DNA of 6,337 nt. It comes from Planctomycetota bacterium (lineage in GTDB: Bacteria > Planctomycetota > Phycisphaerae > WQYP01). The DNA is taken from positions 1 through 6,337 of the forward strand of contig JAKAYZ010000154.1 of NCBI GenBank assembly GCA_021816165.1. The letters are read 5' to 3'. Positions 5,118-6,337 of this stretch are shown here, in pieces. Below the pieces are notes generated by a model. It saw only the letters and a program-made list of their open reading frames with translations. It did no database searches and had not been told where the DNA came from. A program made the translations under genes and the position numbers. Within the stretch, counting starts at the first letter, position 1; every line of letters begins with the position of its first letter.

Positions 5118-6337
5118 TCAGTGTTTCTGCAGTTCACGCTGGCAATCGGCCACAGCCGCCAACACATACCAGTTGGCCAGCGGCGGGGCGTTGGTCAGTC
5201 CGCCCGTTAGATCAAGATGCAAAAATGGATTACTGACGGTTAACAGCTTGCCAGCCGGGGCTGTAGTCGCAATGCCGTTGCTGAGTTTGACCTTTTTTCC
5301 TGCTGCCGCCGTGACCGTAAGTGTGCCGTATTTCGATGATGGCCGCAGATCAACCCCACACTGCATTTTCAAAACGCGATAAAATATAGCCTCCGCCCTG
5401 TGATAATGTTTCGCCCAAAAAAGCTTCTGCCCACGAAACCACAATGTGGTCAGCTTTCCGATACGCGGTTTTATTCCTGCCTTCTGTAAAAACACCTTTA
5501 CCAGATTGGATGGAACAGACCAGTCCTGCCCCGTTCCAGGACGCCCCGCGTCATTAATAGCCACCACACGTCCATAACGGTCAATTTCCGGTCCGCCGCT
5601 GTCGCCCTCGTTAATAAATGATTCCATGTGAAAGGCACTCCAGCCAAATTTCGTAGCCTCCACTGAATCAATGGTCGCATCCATTGCCGTCACCTGGTAT
5701 TTAGCCGAAGTTTTCATGGTTTGTTTTTGCACGGCAACCGCTGGAAAGCCGAAACATCGCACCCGACTGCCCAGCGCAAAATTTCCAGAATCCGCCAATG
5801 GCAGGCATATCAACGATGCCCCAATGGTTGGGTTGTCCAATTGCAAAATGGCAATATCTTTACCGGGATATGGTGAACCTTTCGTCAAGACTTTGGCGTA
5901 GTACCCCACAAACTTAGACCCGGGGGCGTAAACGTATCGGTCCAGAGTGATCCACTCCGGAGATTTTGGCTTGCTGCGGTCGGTCGTGCCGGTGTCCTCA
6001 GCGATAATTTTGGCCAGGCCCGCAGGTGATTTATCATTCAATATCGACGGTAGGGTTATCGAATTCACGATAAATGGGTTTGCAAAAGGGCGGCTTGCTG
6101 GCACCGCATCCGGGCGATAATTGAGCATCACAACGATGCGGGTAAATGGCTCGGCAAGGTGTGATTTACCCAATAAAAAATGCAGCAATGCAACTGCCAC
6201 TGCGCGTCGAAGATCAGCCGGGCAGGGAGACCCGATGCCCACTTGAATTTGCCGCAGCGACGCCCTTAATGGGCCGTTTTCAATAAAATATTCAAGAAGA
6301 TGCTGCGCCTCGATCGCGCCGCCGACTGATGTCGCTA
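5118..6337 (-). CDS. Trypsin-fold serine protease, 5' end missing (runs off right edge)
   Basis: The frame is open from the stop at 5118 to the window edge, giving 405 visible codons. The GTG at 6242 and ATG at 6128 are possible starts but neither has a Shine-Dalgarno, and the 31 codons before 6242 (with EAQHLLEYFIENGPLRA) look like ordinary protein, so the gene probably begins outside. Trypsin-like features: KDIAILQLD (Asp codon 5856-5858), a CFGFPA segment and NEGDSGGPEIDRYGRVVAIND split around the nucleophile (Ser codon 5598-5600). The Asp-Ser distance of 86 residues is normal. The catalytic His is not obvious. The best candidate is in GKSHLAEPFTRIVVMLN (codon 6159-6161), which aligns with the 'NHVV...ATRIVVRL' region of HtrA-like proteases, but it lies 101 residues before the Asp instead of about 30-45. 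After the protease domain comes a short TPR-like helical pair (AKHYHRAEAIFYRVL), a beta-rich stretch and a final helix. It may be exported, but no signal peptide can be seen. Confidence 0.8.
   Translation of the reverse strand, partial: ATSVGGAIEAQHLLEYFIENGPLRASLRQIQVGIGSPCPADLRRAVAVALLHFLLGKSHLAEPFTRIVVMLNYRPDAVPASRPFANPFIVNSITLPSILNDKSPAGLAKIIAEDTGTTDRSKPKSPEWITLDRYVYAPGSKFVGYYAKVLTKGSPYPGKDIAILQLDNPTIGASLICLPLADSGNFALGSRVRCFGFPAVAVQKQTMKTSAKYQVTAMDATIDSVEATKFGWSAFHMESFINEGDSGGPEIDRYGRVVAINDAGRPGTGQDWSVPSNLVKVFLQKAGIKPRIGKLTTLWFRGQKLFWAKHYHRAEAIFYRVLKMQCGVDLRPSSKYGTLTVTAAAGKKVKLSNGIATTAPAGKLLTVSNPFLHLDLTGGLTNAPPLANWYVLAAVADCQRELQKH

Noticed and set aside
4855..5382. 175-codon plus-strand frame across the nadB start and protease end
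   Set aside because: It spans two genes on the other strand and the nadB promoter, and its translation has no family features.

Overview
All recognisable genes in this window lie on the minus strand, so transcription runs from the right edge towards the left edge. The organism is a bacterium with middling GC content. YqgE/AlgH, an ECF42-type sigma factor with DGPF and VOC neighbours, and a long trypsin-like protease would fit a Gram-negative, possibly Planctomycetota-like, genome. That assignment is an inference from gene content and protein style; nothing here fixes the phylum.

Right part (5118-6337): most of a trypsin-fold serine protease whose reading frame stays open to the window edge, so its N-terminus is missing. 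It has a clear GDSGGP serine motif and a DIAIL aspartate motif. The histidine is uncertain and sits unusually far upstream. Next comes a 96-base gap with a good -10 hexamer. It drives nadB (L-aspartate oxidase, first step of de novo NAD synthesis), followed 36 bases later by yqgE (YqgE/AlgH family, role unsettled). These two look like one transcription unit.

Middle part (350-2777): a 150-base gap packed with inverted repeats and a candidate ECF promoter, then three close genes: a DGPF/YCII-related protein, a PhnB-like VOC protein and an ECF42-type sigma factor with its long C-terminal helical domain. This is the classic ECF42 neighbourhood. The sigma factor probably activates the promoter in front of the DGPF gene and hence its own expression, and no anti-sigma gene is visible. 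The VOC-sigma junction is unusual: a TAATG stop/start overlap opens a four-codon mini-frame that ends directly in front of the sigma start codon.

Left part (1-349): a 277-base stretch with no intact gene. It contains two short minus-strand frames that look faintly protein-like, one resembling a peroxiredoxin N-terminus and one carrying CXXCH. The first 24 codons of another minus-strand gene, probably a membrane protein such as an ABC exporter, run off the left edge. No RNA genes, CRISPR arrays or insertion sequences were seen. The least ordinary parts are the ECF42 module's control region and the VOC-sigma junction; neither amounts to a demonstrably new system.
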